From: Deltaproteobacteria bacterium
GTDB taxonomy: Bacteria; Myxococcota_A; Polyangia; Polyangiales; Polyangiaceae
Assembly (NCBI GenBank): GCA_003235365.1
Contig: QJWJ01000522.1
Coordinates: forward strand, 1-64,000
Direction: 5' to 3'
Length of the DNA stretch: 64,000 nucleotides
Of the stretch, positions 36,356-45,293 are shown piece by piece. Numbering within the stretch: position 1 is the stretch's first letter; every line of letters starts with the position of its first letter. The notes below the pieces were generated by a model. That model was given only the letters and a program-made list of their open reading frames with translations, made no database searches and was not told the origin of the DNA. The translations under genes and the position numbers were made by a program.

Positions 36356-36401
36356 ACGACAGCACTGCGACGGTCGTCGGCGACCGCTGCAGTGCTGTCG
36401 T
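36356..36401 (+). terminator. Strong intrinsic terminator-like hairpin
   Basis: ACGACAGCACTGC / GCAGTGCTGTCGT form a perfect 13-bp stem. The loop region contains a second small stem (CGGTCG / CGACCG). TCATTT follows. It begins 24 bp after the coiled-coil gene's stop. Confidence 0.75.
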
Positions 36402-36486
36402 TCATTTGGCGTCCCAACCGTGGGGCGGCGACGAAGAAGTAGCAGCGGCGTTGACGGGCGAGCCCGATGCGCAGTAGTTCACGCCA

Positions 36487-37569
36487 ATGCGGGTACTGTA
36501 CGGGGTCGTGGGTGAGGGCATGGGACACGCGATTCGGTCGCGCGTCATCATCGAGCATTTGCTCGAAATTGGGCACGACATCGAGGTGATGGCCTCGAGT
36601 CGCGCCTGCGACTTTCTGCGCAAGCAGTTCGGCGACATTGCCGTCAACCGAATCCACGGTCTGCATCTCATCTACGAGGACAACCGCGTTCGACGTGGAA
36701 AGACACTGTGGTCCAACGTACAGGCGGGAATAGCCGGCATTCCGAAGAACATCTCGGCGTACTTCGAGCTGATCGAAGACTTCGCGCCACAAGCAGTGAT
36801 CAGCGACTTCGAGTCCTGGACCTACCTTTACGGCCTCACTCATCGCCTGCCGGTCCTGTCAATCGACAACATGCAGATCATCAATCGTTGCCGAATCCCC
36901 GAACGAGTGGTCGCCGGGGAGGAAGACGCATTTCGCTTCACCAAAGCGTTCGTCAAAGGCAAGTTGCCGTTCTGTTCCCACTACTTGATCACCACGTTCT
37001 TCCATCCCGAGATCCGCAAGAAGCGAACGACGCTGGTACCCCCCATCTTGCGGCGCGAGATCCTGGACGCAACGGTCGAGCGCGGCGAGCACCTCCTCGT
37101 GTATCAAACCGGCGAGGGGTACGCGCAGCTCGCCGACACGCTGCAATCGCTCGGAATCGAGTGCCGCGTGTACGGGATGCGCCGAAACATCACGAGCGAG
37201 CAGGTGGAAGGGAATCTTCGATACCGACCCTTCGACGAAACGGGATTCGTTGCGGATCTGGCCAGCGCGAGGGCCGTGATTGCCGGCGGCGGATTTACGC
37301 TCATGGGAGAGACGGTCAGCCTACGGAAGCCAATGCTGAGCGTCCCGCTGGGCGGGCAATTCGAGCAAATCCTCAACGCCCGTTATCTGCAACACGATGG
37401 TTTCGGCCGCGCCAGCACCAACCTGCAGGACCCTGAGGAGGTTCGGAACTTCCTCGCAGAGCTTCCGCGCTTCGAAGAGAACCTCTCGCGGGTCCCCGCG
37501 CCGACGAATGAGCACACGTTCAACGCGCTGGATCACTGGTTGGACAAGGCGCAGGCAGGTCTGGCGTAG
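36487..37569 (+). CDS. MJ1255-type glycosyltransferase
   Basis: A GT-B (MurG-like) glycosyltransferase of 360 aa in the MJ1255/VC2487 family. The N-terminal Rossmann motif is MRVLYGVVGEGMGHAIRS, with a Gly-rich loop for the acceptor side. The C-terminal donor-binding part contains LLVYQTGEGY, RPFDETGFVADLASARAVIAGGGFTLMGET and PLGGQFEQILNARYL, equivalent to the MurG donor loop. It probably adds a hexose to an envelope lipid or glycan at the inner membrane; substrate unknown. Single gene between a terminator and a convergent lipoprotein gene. Confidence 0.85.
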   Translation: MRVLYGVVGEGMGHAIRSRVIIEHLLEIGHDIEVMASSRACDFLRKQFGDIAVNRIHGLHLIYEDNRVRRGKTLWSNVQAGIAGIPKNISAYFELIEDFAPQAVISDFESWTYLYGLTHRLPVLSIDNMQIINRCRIPERVVAGEEDAFRFTKAFVKGKLPFCSHYLITTFFHPEIRKKRTTLVPPILRREILDATVERGEHLLVYQTGEGYAQLADTLQSLGIECRVYGMRRNITSEQVEGNLRYRPFDETGFVADLASARAVIAGGGFTLMGETVSLRKPMLSVPLGGQFEQILNARYLQHDGFGRASTNLQDPEEVRNFLAELPRFEENLSRVPAPTNEHTFNALDHWLDKAQAGLA

Positions 37570-37635
37570 CCGACTGACGCCTTGGCCTGGGGTCGCCGCG
37601 AGTGACTTGCCGAGCGATGGCGACCAAGCGCGCCA

Positions 37636-37662
37636 TCGTCCCCATGGGCCCCGACGGGGACG
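37636..37662. terminator. Weak hairpin between convergent genes
   Basis: CGTCCCC / GGGGACG with a 12-13 nt loop in the 107-bp gap between the glycosyltransferase and the lipoprotein genes. No T-run, so tentative. Confidence 0.3.
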
Positions 37663-37676
37663 TTCGACGCCACTCG

Positions 37677-38561
37677 TCAGCGCGACGTGCCAGCGTCCGC
37701 ACTCGACGGTATTCCGGCATCACCAGTGCGGGAGTCGTCGACCTCGGATTGCGGCATGGGGCTTTCGTCGGAGTCGATGCAGATCACCTCCGGACCGAGC
37801 TCGTTCTGAGCGGCCATGCCGTCTTCATCGTCGTCGAAGAACCGGAAGTTGTCATTGCAGGTCAAGTTCTTCGCCCGCAGCTGCTCCAACGTCGCGAAGC
37901 GATTCTGTACGAAGACAGTATTCAGCCCGAGTACTCGTACATTTCCGAGGACGACACACTCGGCGAGGGTCGTATTGTTGCCGGTGATGGTCAGGTCTCC
38001 CTCGATCACGCAGAACGCCATCTGAGTGTTGTTCTTCGTGATGGTGACGTCGTCCATGATGCGTACCCCCCGCACGATCGCGTTGTTCTTCTCGATGTCG
38101 AGAGTCCCACCAATTACCGAAACATCGGGGCCTTCTCCGTAGACGAGCGCGTTGTTGCCGCTGATCGTCACGTCACCTTCGACGTCCAGGCCGTCTGCTT
38201 CGCCGTCCAATACCAGCACGGTGTTGTTGCCCGCCTCAGCACTCTTTACCGCATCGATGCCGACACTCTCGACGCTGACGTCGCGTTCGTAGCAAATCAC
38301 GTCGACGACGTTTCGCTGATCATCGAGGATGATGTCAGCAGCAGCTCCGTCGCCACATTGTTCGTCGACGGATTCGCACGCCGCATCCTCGCAATCGCCC
38401 AGATCCGTTTCCTCTCCACCTTGCTTGTCCCCGATCAGCGTGGCGTCTCCAGCTTCATAGGGCCGCGCCACAGCGCTTTGGCCACTCTCCGCGCCACAAG
38501 AGCTAGCGAAAAGAAGTGCCGCGAACTGCCAGTATCGATTTTCCACGAGTCCGTTCTCCAT
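37677..38561 (-). CDS. Lipoprotein with Asn-ladder (beta-helix-like) repeats
   Basis: A 294-aa lipoprotein. The signal peptide ends in the lipobox FASSC. After an acidic Cys-containing linker, about six repeats of roughly 20 residues follow, each with an NN or LN pair (NNTVLVLDG, NNALVYGEG, NNAIVRGV, NNTQMAFCV, NNTTLAECV, LNTVFVQN) and alternating hydrophobics. This is the pattern of a right-handed parallel beta helix with an asparagine ladder. The C-terminal tail is an acidic calcium-like loop (DDDEDGMAAQNELG) followed by Asp/Ser-rich sequence. Surface location is likely, function unknown. No catalytic residues of pectate-lyase type were recognised. Confidence 0.7.
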   Translation of the reverse strand: MENGLVENRYWQFAALLFASSCGAESGQSAVARPYEAGDATLIGDKQGGEETDLGDCEDAACESVDEQCGDGAAADIILDDQRNVVDVICYERDVSVESVGIDAVKSAEAGNNTVLVLDGEADGLDVEGDVTISGNNALVYGEGPDVSVIGGTLDIEKNNAIVRGVRIMDDVTITKNNTQMAFCVIEGDLTITGNNTTLAECVVLGNVRVLGLNTVFVQNRFATLEQLRAKNLTCNDNFRFFDDDEDGMAAQNELGPEVICIDSDESPMPQSEVDDSRTGDAGIPSSADAGTSR

Positions 38562-39054
38562 TCAGAGCACTCGAATTGGTGTGGGCGCGGCGCGCGGATT
38601 ATGAATCTCCCCGGTACATCACTCGTCGGGGCCATCCTCCGACCTCGAGTTTCCAGCCCAAACCCCGGCCCGCGAAGCGCCAGTCGGCCGACTGACTTGG
38701 CCACTTCGAAGCCGACCCCCGCGGCACCCAACCCGAGCCCCCATCGATGAGGACGGCGGTCGGCGACGACGCCAAGGACCGAGATCCGGACGAGCCCCCC
38801 TGGCCCCTCACCCCGTGCTGAAGGTTATCGGTTTCGGCGGTGCTCACCCGTGAGGAGGATATGGCCCAGCTCACCTCGAGTCGGCCCCCAAACCGTAGGT
38901 AGGAGCGCACGTACTCGACCGCCAGTCGCCCGACACACGGGGGGTCTTCCTTGGCTAGGTGACCCGCGTCAGGCATATTACGAAACGCGGTCGTCGGGCC
39001 GTCATGGGGGAGGGTCGGTGACCGATCGCCAGCGCTCGAGGCCACCCACGGAGT
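38562..39054. other. Divergent intergenic region, 493 bp
   Basis: This lies between the beta-helix lipoprotein gene and the NtrC-type regulator gene, which diverge. It should contain both promoters. The minus-strand ORF 38599..39045 is Gly/Ser/Arg-rich with no domain and is treated as non-coding. No sigma-54 (GG-N10-GC) site of good quality was seen. Confidence 0.45.
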
Positions 39055-40392
39055 ATGAGAACGCTACTGCTCGTCGATGACCAGGCGGAGGTCCGCATGG
39101 TGTTGAGTCGTTTCCTCAAGCGACACGACTACGTCGTTTTCGAAGCGGCAAACCTGGAGGATGCCAGGCAAATCGTCGACGAGCACTCTCCGGAACTGAT
39201 CCTGGCCGACTTCTATCTGGGCGAAGGAACCGCCCTCGACCTGCTCGACGACCTGCGCGCCAAAGGGACCCCGAGCTCTGTCGTCGTGCTCAGCGGGCAA
39301 GGAAGTATCGACCTCGCCGTGCAAACGATGCAGCACGGGGCGGAACACTTCCTGACCAAGCCCGTCCCATTCGATACGCTCATGGTCGTCGTGGAGCGCG
39401 TGCTCAAGACGCGACAAGATCGGCGCCGTCAACTCGCCGACCGCACCCGATCGAAACGGGCCGAACTCGATCCTTTCGCAGGCACGAGCGCAGCCATCAC
39501 GCGGTTGCGGTCCCTTGCCGAAGCCGTCGCGGATTCCCATGCACCGATCCTGTTGCTCGGCGAGACCGGTACGGGCAAGGGGGTCCTCGCGCGTTGGTTC
39601 CACGACCACGGCCCCCGCTCGCACGAGCCGTTCGTCGACCTGAATTGCGCGGGCCTTTCCAAGGAGCTCGCGGAGTCCGAGTTGTTCGGGCACCAACGTG
39701 GCGCCTTCACCAACGCCACCTCCGACAAGCAAGGAATGGTCGAAGTTGCCCATCGCGGCACGCTGTTTCTGGACGAGATTGGTGATCTGGACGTCAACGT
39801 ACAACCCAAGCTGCTCAAGGTTCTCGAAGAGCGAAGCTTCCGACGTGTGGGCGACGTCAAGAACAAGAGCGTGGACGTTCGCCTGATCTCTGCCACCCAC
39901 CGCGACTTGGCGGAGATGGCGCAAACGGGAGACTTTCGCAACGACCTGCTGTTTCGCATCAACGTAGTAATCCTCGAGTTACCGCCGCTCAGGGAGAGAA
40001 CCGAGGATCTGGAACCGTTGGTCGAGCAACTGTTGCAGCGTCTGAGCGTGAGCACACGCCTGAAGTGTCGAGGCATCTCCAAACGAGGCCTGGAGGCCAT
40101 GAAGAACCACCATTGGCCAGGTAACGTACGTGAGCTCAAGAACGTCTTGGAGCGTGCGCTGTTGTTCTGCGGTGACAACGAACTCAACCCGGCGGAGCAC
40201 ATCGTCTCGAGTTCCAGGAAGAGTAGCCAGCCCCCGGCGCCGACCGTCTCGCTCGAGGAAGTGGAGCGACAGCACATCCAAAACGTCGTCCGCGCACATG
40301 GTGGGCGTGTCGAAGCCGCCGCAGGAGCCCTGGGTCTTCCGCGCAGCTCGCTGTACGCGAAGATGAAGCGGTACGGCATCCAGGCTCAGTAG
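39055..40392 (+). CDS. NtrC-family response regulator with GAFTNA loop
   Basis: A 445-aa sigma-54 activator. Receiver at 1-120 (LILADFYLG, Asp52; FLTKPV, Lys); AAA+ domain at about 140-370 with Walker A GETGTGKG, GTLFLDEIGDL (Walker B) and the Arg finger region FRNDLLFRIN; and a Fis-type helix-turn-helix at the C-terminus (AAGALGLPRSSLYAKMKR). The sigma-54 contact loop reads GAFTNA (216-221) in place of GAFTGA. The gene lies 346 bp before the chemosensory operon, so it may control it or be a target of it. Whether it still activates sigma-54 promoters needs testing. Confidence 0.92.
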   Translation: MRTLLLVDDQAEVRMVLSRFLKRHDYVVFEAANLEDARQIVDEHSPELILADFYLGEGTALDLLDDLRAKGTPSSVVVLSGQGSIDLAVQTMQHGAEHFLTKPVPFDTLMVVVERVLKTRQDRRRQLADRTRSKRAELDPFAGTSAAITRLRSLAEAVADSHAPILLLGETGTGKGVLARWFHDHGPRSHEPFVDLNCAGLSKELAESELFGHQRGAFTNATSDKQGMVEVAHRGTLFLDEIGDLDVNVQPKLLKVLEERSFRRVGDVKNKSVDVRLISATHRDLAEMAQTGDFRNDLLFRINVVILELPPLRERTEDLEPLVEQLLQRLSVSTRLKCRGISKRGLEAMKNHHWPGNVRELKNVLERALLFCGDNELNPAEHIVSSSRKSSQPPAPTVSLEEVERQHIQNVVRAHGGRVEAAAGALGLPRSSLYAKMKRYGIQAQ

Positions 40393-40738
40393 GCAGGCGA
40401 TCTTGGAGCGTGGGCTCCCGTCAGCGGCGCCCAATGGGCGAGCACCCGTCGCACGACACTGACACTCGGCAACCGGTGTCAGCGACGTACATCGCAACAG
40501 GTTCACTGCCGTACGCGTACTCGCAGTTCGGGCTGTTCGGAATCAAGGGATGATGCGGACTGGCAGTCTGACTCCTAGACGTTCCGTCTGAGATATGGAC
40601 TGGAGCGTCCAGCGCCCACCGCATCGTGACAGCAGCCTTTTCGCCAAGCCGTTGGAAGACTTGGTGATGCGATTCTGCGACATCGTCGCCATGGACGCCC
40701 TTCGGTGTTGGTACCGCATTTGCAGTTGGGTGAGTCAC
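40393..40738. other. Intergenic region upstream of the chemosensory operon
   Basis: 346 bp that must hold the promoter of cheW-cheR-cheW-mcp-cheA-cheB-rec. No sigma-54 or sigma-70 box of good quality was seen. On the minus strand, part of a frame (EPVAMYVADTGCRVSV...CDGCSPIGR) reads like a Cys-containing protein fragment, but it has no start or signal peptide. Confidence 0.4.
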
Positions 40739-41365
40739 ATGGCTCGGGCAAAGATTCGTAACACCAACGGCCACGCGAATGGCGAGCTGACGCAGCGCCT
40801 CGCACGGCTCGAACAGGAGCTCACGCTCCTCCGCCGGCAAGTCCAGGAGCCGCTGTACGCATCCAGCGAACTGCCCCCTGACGACTTTCAAGCACTACGC
40901 TGCTCACTCGACACGGAATACTTCGGACTGCCGATCAACTGGGTTCGCGAAATCCTGCGCTACGTCGCGCTCACGAAGATGGCCAACGCCCCTGCAGGCG
41001 TGGCCGGTGCCATCAACGTGCGCGGCGAGATCCTGCCGGTGATCGACACCCGGCAGCGCCTCGGCCTACCGAGCATCTCCCCCAATCTGCGCACATCGAT
41101 CATCCTCGTGGCCATCCCCGGCCACGACTTCGGAATGTTGGTCGATGCAGTTCTCGACGTCGTCGACATCCCCCACTCGAGCTTGTCCGCACCAAACTCG
41201 GACCTCACGCAGAGCGTCGCCATCAAGAGCGTTGCGACCCTGGGAAGCCAAGTCGTCCAACTATTCGACATCGCACGCCTGCTGACGAAGCACCAGTGGG
41301 AAGCGATCCCTCAATCCATGCCCAACGGGAAACAAGATGCCCGCAATGCCGCTACGCGTGACTGA
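40739..41365 (+). CDS. CheW-like adaptor protein 1
   Basis: A CheW-type scaffold (208 aa) that couples the chemoreceptor to CheA. A short coiled coil (LAQRLARLEQELTLLRRQVQ-like, residues 15-45) precedes the SH3-like CheW domain. The domain shows YFGLPINWVREILRYVALTKMA and GVAGAINVRGEILPVIDTRQRL, matching the 'p-fi-G--nlRG--vpviDl' motif. ATG 40739 (MARAKIRN) is chosen; the track's ORF adds 48 residues upstream. The stop overlaps the cheR start by 29 bp. Confidence 0.85.
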   Translation: MARAKIRNTNGHANGELTQRLARLEQELTLLRRQVQEPLYASSELPPDDFQALRCSLDTEYFGLPINWVREILRYVALTKMANAPAGVAGAINVRGEILPVIDTRQRLGLPSISPNLRTSIILVAIPGHDFGMLVDAVLDVVDIPHSSLSAPNSDLTQSVAIKSVATLGSQVVQLFDIARLLTKHQWEAIPQSMPNGKQDARNAATRD

Positions 41366-42806
41366 ATCTCAACCGCTGGACGCCACCTGGGTCGCGCCGC
41401 TGCTCAGCTGGCTACACGATCGGTTCGGTCACACGGTTCCAGATCGTCGAGCTCGCCACCTGGCAACGGTCATTCCGCAACTCGCCAAGCAGGCGGGCTT
41501 TGGGGCAACGGAACACTACGTCGCGGCAGTCCGGCGGATGAACCTCGACGACCCGGTCATCCAACAGCTGATCGATTCGTTGACGATCAAGGAGACGTAC
41601 TTCTTTCGGGATCGAGCCAGTACACAGTCTCTGCGCGACCTGGTGCTGCCCCTGTTGATCGAGCGCTGCCGCGACAAGCGAGTGTTCAGCGTTTGGAGCG
41701 CGGGGTGTTCGACCGGCGAGGAGCTGTACAGCATCGCAATCCTCCTCGATGAACTGATACCCGACCAAAGCGACTGGACCATCAGCCTGGTCGGAACCGA
41801 CCTGGACGCCGGCGCGGTCGAGCGAGCGAAGCGGGCCATCTACAAGCCTTGGTCGCTCCGCGCCGTCACAGCCGAGGAGCGCGCGGTGTACTTCACGTCG
41901 GAGGGGCCCGATGGTCACTTCCGGCTCCGCAACAGATACAAGCGAAACATCACGTTCCAGGTTCACAACCTCGCGAATGCCCACGAAGCATTGCCAGGGC
42001 CGGCGCGTTTCGATCTCATCTTGTGCAGGAATGTCTTGATCTACTTCAGCCAGGAAAGTCAGCGCATCGTCACGTCGACGTTTGCGCGGGCGCTCTCTGG
42101 CGAGGGTCTGTGGATTGCCGGTGCTTCCGACCCGACCCCGGACCGTTCGTGGAAGACGAGCGTATATCCGGGACTTCTCGCGCATCACCGACTCAACGGG
42201 CCGGCCCTGATGCCGCTTGGTGCTTTTGAAAGCGTCACGCCCAGAGCGCTACCTCATTCGCTCAGGTCAGAGCCTTTCCCTCTCGCCAGCTCCCTGATGC
42301 CGCCCGCGCGCAAGCCCGAGCCCGAGCCCCCTCCCCCATCCTTTGAACGGCTTCCCGACCCCCCACGCAGCTTCCCCTCGTCGTCAGCCGCACGGGCAAC
42401 CGCTGAGGCGGCCGACGTCCATGCCGCGCACGCCGACTTGGAGCTCGTTCAGCGAATGGCCGACGCCGGGGGCCTCGACGCCGCACTGATCGAACTGCTC
42501 ACCCTGATCGACCGCTTCCCGCTCTGGTCCAAGCCGTACCTGCTCGCCGCTCAAGTGACCCAGTCTTTGGGGCGCCACGACGATGCCGTGGCGTACCTCA
42601 AACGCGCACTCTATCTCAGCCCGCAGGACGCCACGGCCCACCTCCGGATCGGGTTGCTCCACGCGCGCCGCGGTCATCGCGAGGCAGCGGTCAAGTCCCT
42701 GCGCAACGCCATGTTGTTTGCACACCTGCACGGAGATCACGCCAGCGATCTGCGAGACGCCGCTAGTCGCCAACTGGTCGCCCTGCTGCAAGAGGAAGCC
42801 CGATGA
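41337..42806 (+). CDS. CheR-type methyltransferase with C-terminal TPR (WspC/FrzF-like)
   Basis: SAM-dependent protein-glutamate methyltransferase that methylates the receptor of this operon (489 aa). The N-terminal CheR helical part has SLTIKETYFFRD. The SAM-binding motif is VFSVWSAGCSTGEELYSIA, and FDLILCRNVLIYF is the conserved catalytic-domain signature. A Pro-rich linker (about 300-350) leads to a C-terminal TPR region (about 365-480, LGRHDDAVAYLKRALYLSPQD). CheR-TPR fusions are characteristic of WspC and FrzF. It overlaps the next gene by 4 bp (ATGA). Confidence 0.9.
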   Translation: MPAMPLRVTESQPLDATWVAPLLSWLHDRFGHTVPDRRARHLATVIPQLAKQAGFGATEHYVAAVRRMNLDDPVIQQLIDSLTIKETYFFRDRASTQSLRDLVLPLLIERCRDKRVFSVWSAGCSTGEELYSIAILLDELIPDQSDWTISLVGTDLDAGAVERAKRAIYKPWSLRAVTAEERAVYFTSEGPDGHFRLRNRYKRNITFQVHNLANAHEALPGPARFDLILCRNVLIYFSQESQRIVTSTFARALSGEGLWIAGASDPTPDRSWKTSVYPGLLAHHRLNGPALMPLGAFESVTPRALPHSLRSEPFPLASSLMPPARKPEPEPPPPSFERLPDPPRSFPSSSAARATAEAADVHAAHADLELVQRMADAGGLDAALIELLTLIDRFPLWSKPYLLAAQVTQSLGRHDDAVAYLKRALYLSPQDATAHLRIGLLHARRGHREAAVKSLRNAMLFAHLHGDHASDLRDAASRQLVALLQEEAR

Positions 42807-43399
42807 CCAACGATTTCGACTGGGAAGCGCTCAAGCGCAAGGTGTCGATGACCGTCGAACACACGGTCAGCCCCGCGGAGCTGCAGCGCATCTTCAAACA
42901 ACGCTCCGAACTGCTCGCTCAACGAAAAACTCAAACCACGCACTCGACGACCGTCGGGGAACACCTGATCTTCTCGTTGGGCGAGGTGAAGTTCGCAGTA
43001 CCGCTCGGAGACGTCCGTTCGCTGGTCTCCCCGAAGTGGGTTACCAGAATTCCGGGAGCCCCCGCTTACAAGTCGCGGGTCACCCACATCGGCGGTCGCA
43101 TCGTATCGCTGGTCGACCTGGCCAACCTGCTGGCGCTCGACGATCACAAGACGCACGTTCGAGAGGACCGCTGCCTGTTGCTCGAAAGCGGGGGGACGCG
43201 CCTCGGCCTGCTGCTCGACGAAATCCACGGCATCGAGAAGGTCGACGAATCGACCCTGAGCCCAGCCGGGCAAACCACCCTCAACATCGAGCTAATCAAA
43301 GGGATCACCAAGGATCTGATGTTGGTCCTCGACGGGAAAGCAACCGTCAAAGGTCTACGTGACGGGGACAAATCTCCCAAGTCAAGCTCGCGAGATTAG
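42803..43399 (+). CDS. CheW-like adaptor protein 2 (WspD-like)
   Basis: A second CheW protein (198 aa). An N-terminal helical extension (about 1-45) precedes the CheW domain: HLIFSLGEVKFAVPLGDVRSLV, RIPGAPAYKSRVTHIGGRIVSLVDLANLL and LGLLLDEIHGIEKVDE. Two CheWs flanking cheR is the wspB-wspC-wspD arrangement. The start overlaps the cheR stop by 4 bp, and 13 bp separate it from the receptor gene. Confidence 0.88.
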   Translation: MTNDFDWEALKRKVSMTVEHTVSPAELQRIFKQRSELLAQRKTQTTHSTTVGEHLIFSLGEVKFAVPLGDVRSLVSPKWVTRIPGAPAYKSRVTHIGGRIVSLVDLANLLALDDHKTHVREDRCLLLESGGTRLGLLLDEIHGIEKVDESTLSPAGQTTLNIELIKGITKDLMLVLDGKATVKGLRDGDKSPKSSSRD

Positions 43400-43412
43400 G
43401 AGAACACGAAAC

Positions 43413-45293
43413 ATGAAATGGCCCTTGAAGAAGAAGCTGTACGTCTCGTTCGGCGTACTCATCACCATGATGGCGTTGCTCGGAATCGTCAGCTACTTGC
43501 GACTAGAACAGTCCGCAGCCATGCATCAGCGACAGATCGATCACGAACGAGTAGCACAATACTCGGACAAGATGATGACCACCTTGTTGCAGTCGCGCCG
43601 TCACGAAAAAGACTTCTTCGCGAGACTCGGTGACGAGAAGTATCTGAAGATGCATCACGATCGCGAACTGGAGTTCAAGGACTACGCCGTACAGGCCCGC
43701 AAACTGCTCGACAAGGACGATGCTCAGCTGCTGCGCCAACTCAACGACGCTGAGCTCAAGTACCACGAATACGACGCGGCCTTCGGCAAGGCCGCGGAAC
43801 TCTTCGTCACGCGCGGCACGCACGAGAACGGCCTTCAGAAGCAATTTCGCGATCTCGCACACGAAGCTGAGGCGCTCACCGACAAGCAAGACAACCTCGA
43901 GCTGAAGGTGTACGTGCTGCAGATGCGGCGCGCCGAGAAGGATTTCTTGCTCCGCAATCTGCCCAAGTACCGAGACCTGTTCATGTCCACCGGCGCCGAG
44001 GCAACTCTCCTCGCCCAGCGGTCGGGCGCGCGGGATCTGGCAGCGATCCTGACCGAGTACGTCAAGAAGTTCGACGAAGCCTACGTCGTCAGCCAACAGT
44101 TCGACGAATCCAAGGTGGCGCTTCACCAGGCGACCGAAGCGATCGACAAGGTTCTGACTGCAGTCGAAGAAGAGGCGATTCTAATCAACGATCGTATTGC
44201 CAAAGAGAGCACCGACGCCCAGCGCCAAACCGGGATCACGATGCTCATCGTTTTTGCCTTGGCCATCGTGGTGGGGCTCGGCGTCGCTCGCGTCCTATCG
44301 GGGCAACTCTCTCGGGCCGTCGAGCAGTTGATCACCGGAACTCGCAAGATCGCCGATGGCAATCTGACGGCAAACGTCGAGGTCGTGAGCAACGACGAGC
44401 TGGGCGAGCTGGCCACGACGTTCAACGTCATGACCAAGTCGCTTCGCGACATGGCCATGAACGTCACGGACGCTTCAGAGTCGCTGAGCCAGGTCATTCA
44501 GGAACTGCAAGCGACGGTTTCCGAACAGGGTGCAGCGCTTCAACAGCAAGCATCCAGCGTGAGCGAAACTGTCGCCACAGTCGAGGAGATGTCCCGTTCT
44601 TCGGGTCAGGTTTCCGATACCGCGGGGCAGGTATTGAACGGCGCTACGCGCTCCTTGCAGACGTCAGAAGACGGCAAGAGCTCGATTCAACAAAGCGTCC
44701 AAGGCATGCACGACGTTCGTGAGCAGGTTCAGAACATCGCCAAAACGATCCTCGAACTGAGCGACAAGACACAACAGATCGGCACGATCATCGCCACCGT
44801 AGACGATTTCGCGGAACAGTCCAGTCTGCTCGCGTTGAACGCGAGCATCGAGGCAGCCCGCGCGGGCGAAGATGGCAAAGCCTTTGGCGTCGTCGCTGGC
44901 GAGGTGAAGAATCTCGCCGAACAGTCGCAGCAAGCGACCGAGAAGGTCCGCACCATCCTCAGTGAGATCCAGCGGGCAACTCACACCGCCGTGATGGTGA
45001 CCGAAGAAGGAAGCAAACGCGTCGATCGAGGCGTGGAGCTGGTGAACTCTGCTGGTGAGATCATTCGTGCGCTGGCCACCAGCATCTCCGACTCGGCTGA
45101 TTCCGCCAAGCAGATCGCCTCCGCGGCTCGACAACAATCGAACGGCGTCGAGCAAATCAACGTCGCCATTGCGGGCATCGATCAGTTCTCTCGCCAGAAC
45201 CTCGAAGCCATCAGGCAAACCGAGGCGACCGCCCAGACCCTGGCCAGCGTCTCCCAGCAACTCCGCTCCTCCTCCGAACGGTACGTGTTGTAA
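43413..45293 (+). CDS. Membrane methyl-accepting chemotaxis protein
   Basis: A transmembrane chemoreceptor of 626 aa. TM1 (LYVSFGVLITMMALLGIVSYL) is followed by a long periplasmic helical domain (about 30-275, probably a helical-bimodular/4HB-like sensor rich in charged residues). TM2 (ITMLIVFALAIVVGLGVARV), HAMP, and a cytoplasmic signalling domain follow. The hairpin tip is EQSSLLALNASIEAARAGEDGK, close to the canonical E-I-NLLALNAAIEAARAGE. No C-terminal pentapeptide for CheR tethering. ATG 43413 has AGGAG upstream; the track start overlaps cheW. The stop overlaps the cheA start by one base. Confidence 0.93.
   Translation: MKWPLKKKLYVSFGVLITMMALLGIVSYLRLEQSAAMHQRQIDHERVAQYSDKMMTTLLQSRRHEKDFFARLGDEKYLKMHHDRELEFKDYAVQARKLLDKDDAQLLRQLNDAELKYHEYDAAFGKAAELFVTRGTHENGLQKQFRDLAHEAEALTDKQDNLELKVYVLQMRRAEKDFLLRNLPKYRDLFMSTGAEATLLAQRSGARDLAAILTEYVKKFDEAYVVSQQFDESKVALHQATEAIDKVLTAVEEEAILINDRIAKESTDAQRQTGITMLIVFALAIVVGLGVARVLSGQLSRAVEQLITGTRKIADGNLTANVEVVSNDELGELATTFNVMTKSLRDMAMNVTDASESLSQVIQELQATVSEQGAALQQQASSVSETVATVEEMSRSSGQVSDTAGQVLNGATRSLQTSEDGKSSIQQSVQGMHDVREQVQNIAKTILELSDKTQQIGTIIATVDDFAEQSSLLALNASIEAARAGEDGKAFGVVAGEVKNLAEQSQQATEKVRTILSEIQRATHTAVMVTEEGSKRVDRGVELVNSAGEIIRALATSISDSADSAKQIASAARQQSNGVEQINVAIAGIDQFSRQNLEAIRQTEATAQTLASVSQQLRSSSERYVL

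Noticed and set aside
40393-40738. Sigma-54 promoter (GG-N10-GC) for the chemosensory operon
   Set aside because: No TGGCAC-N5-TTGC match of acceptable quality was seen in the gap, so control by the adjacent NtrC-type protein is unproven.
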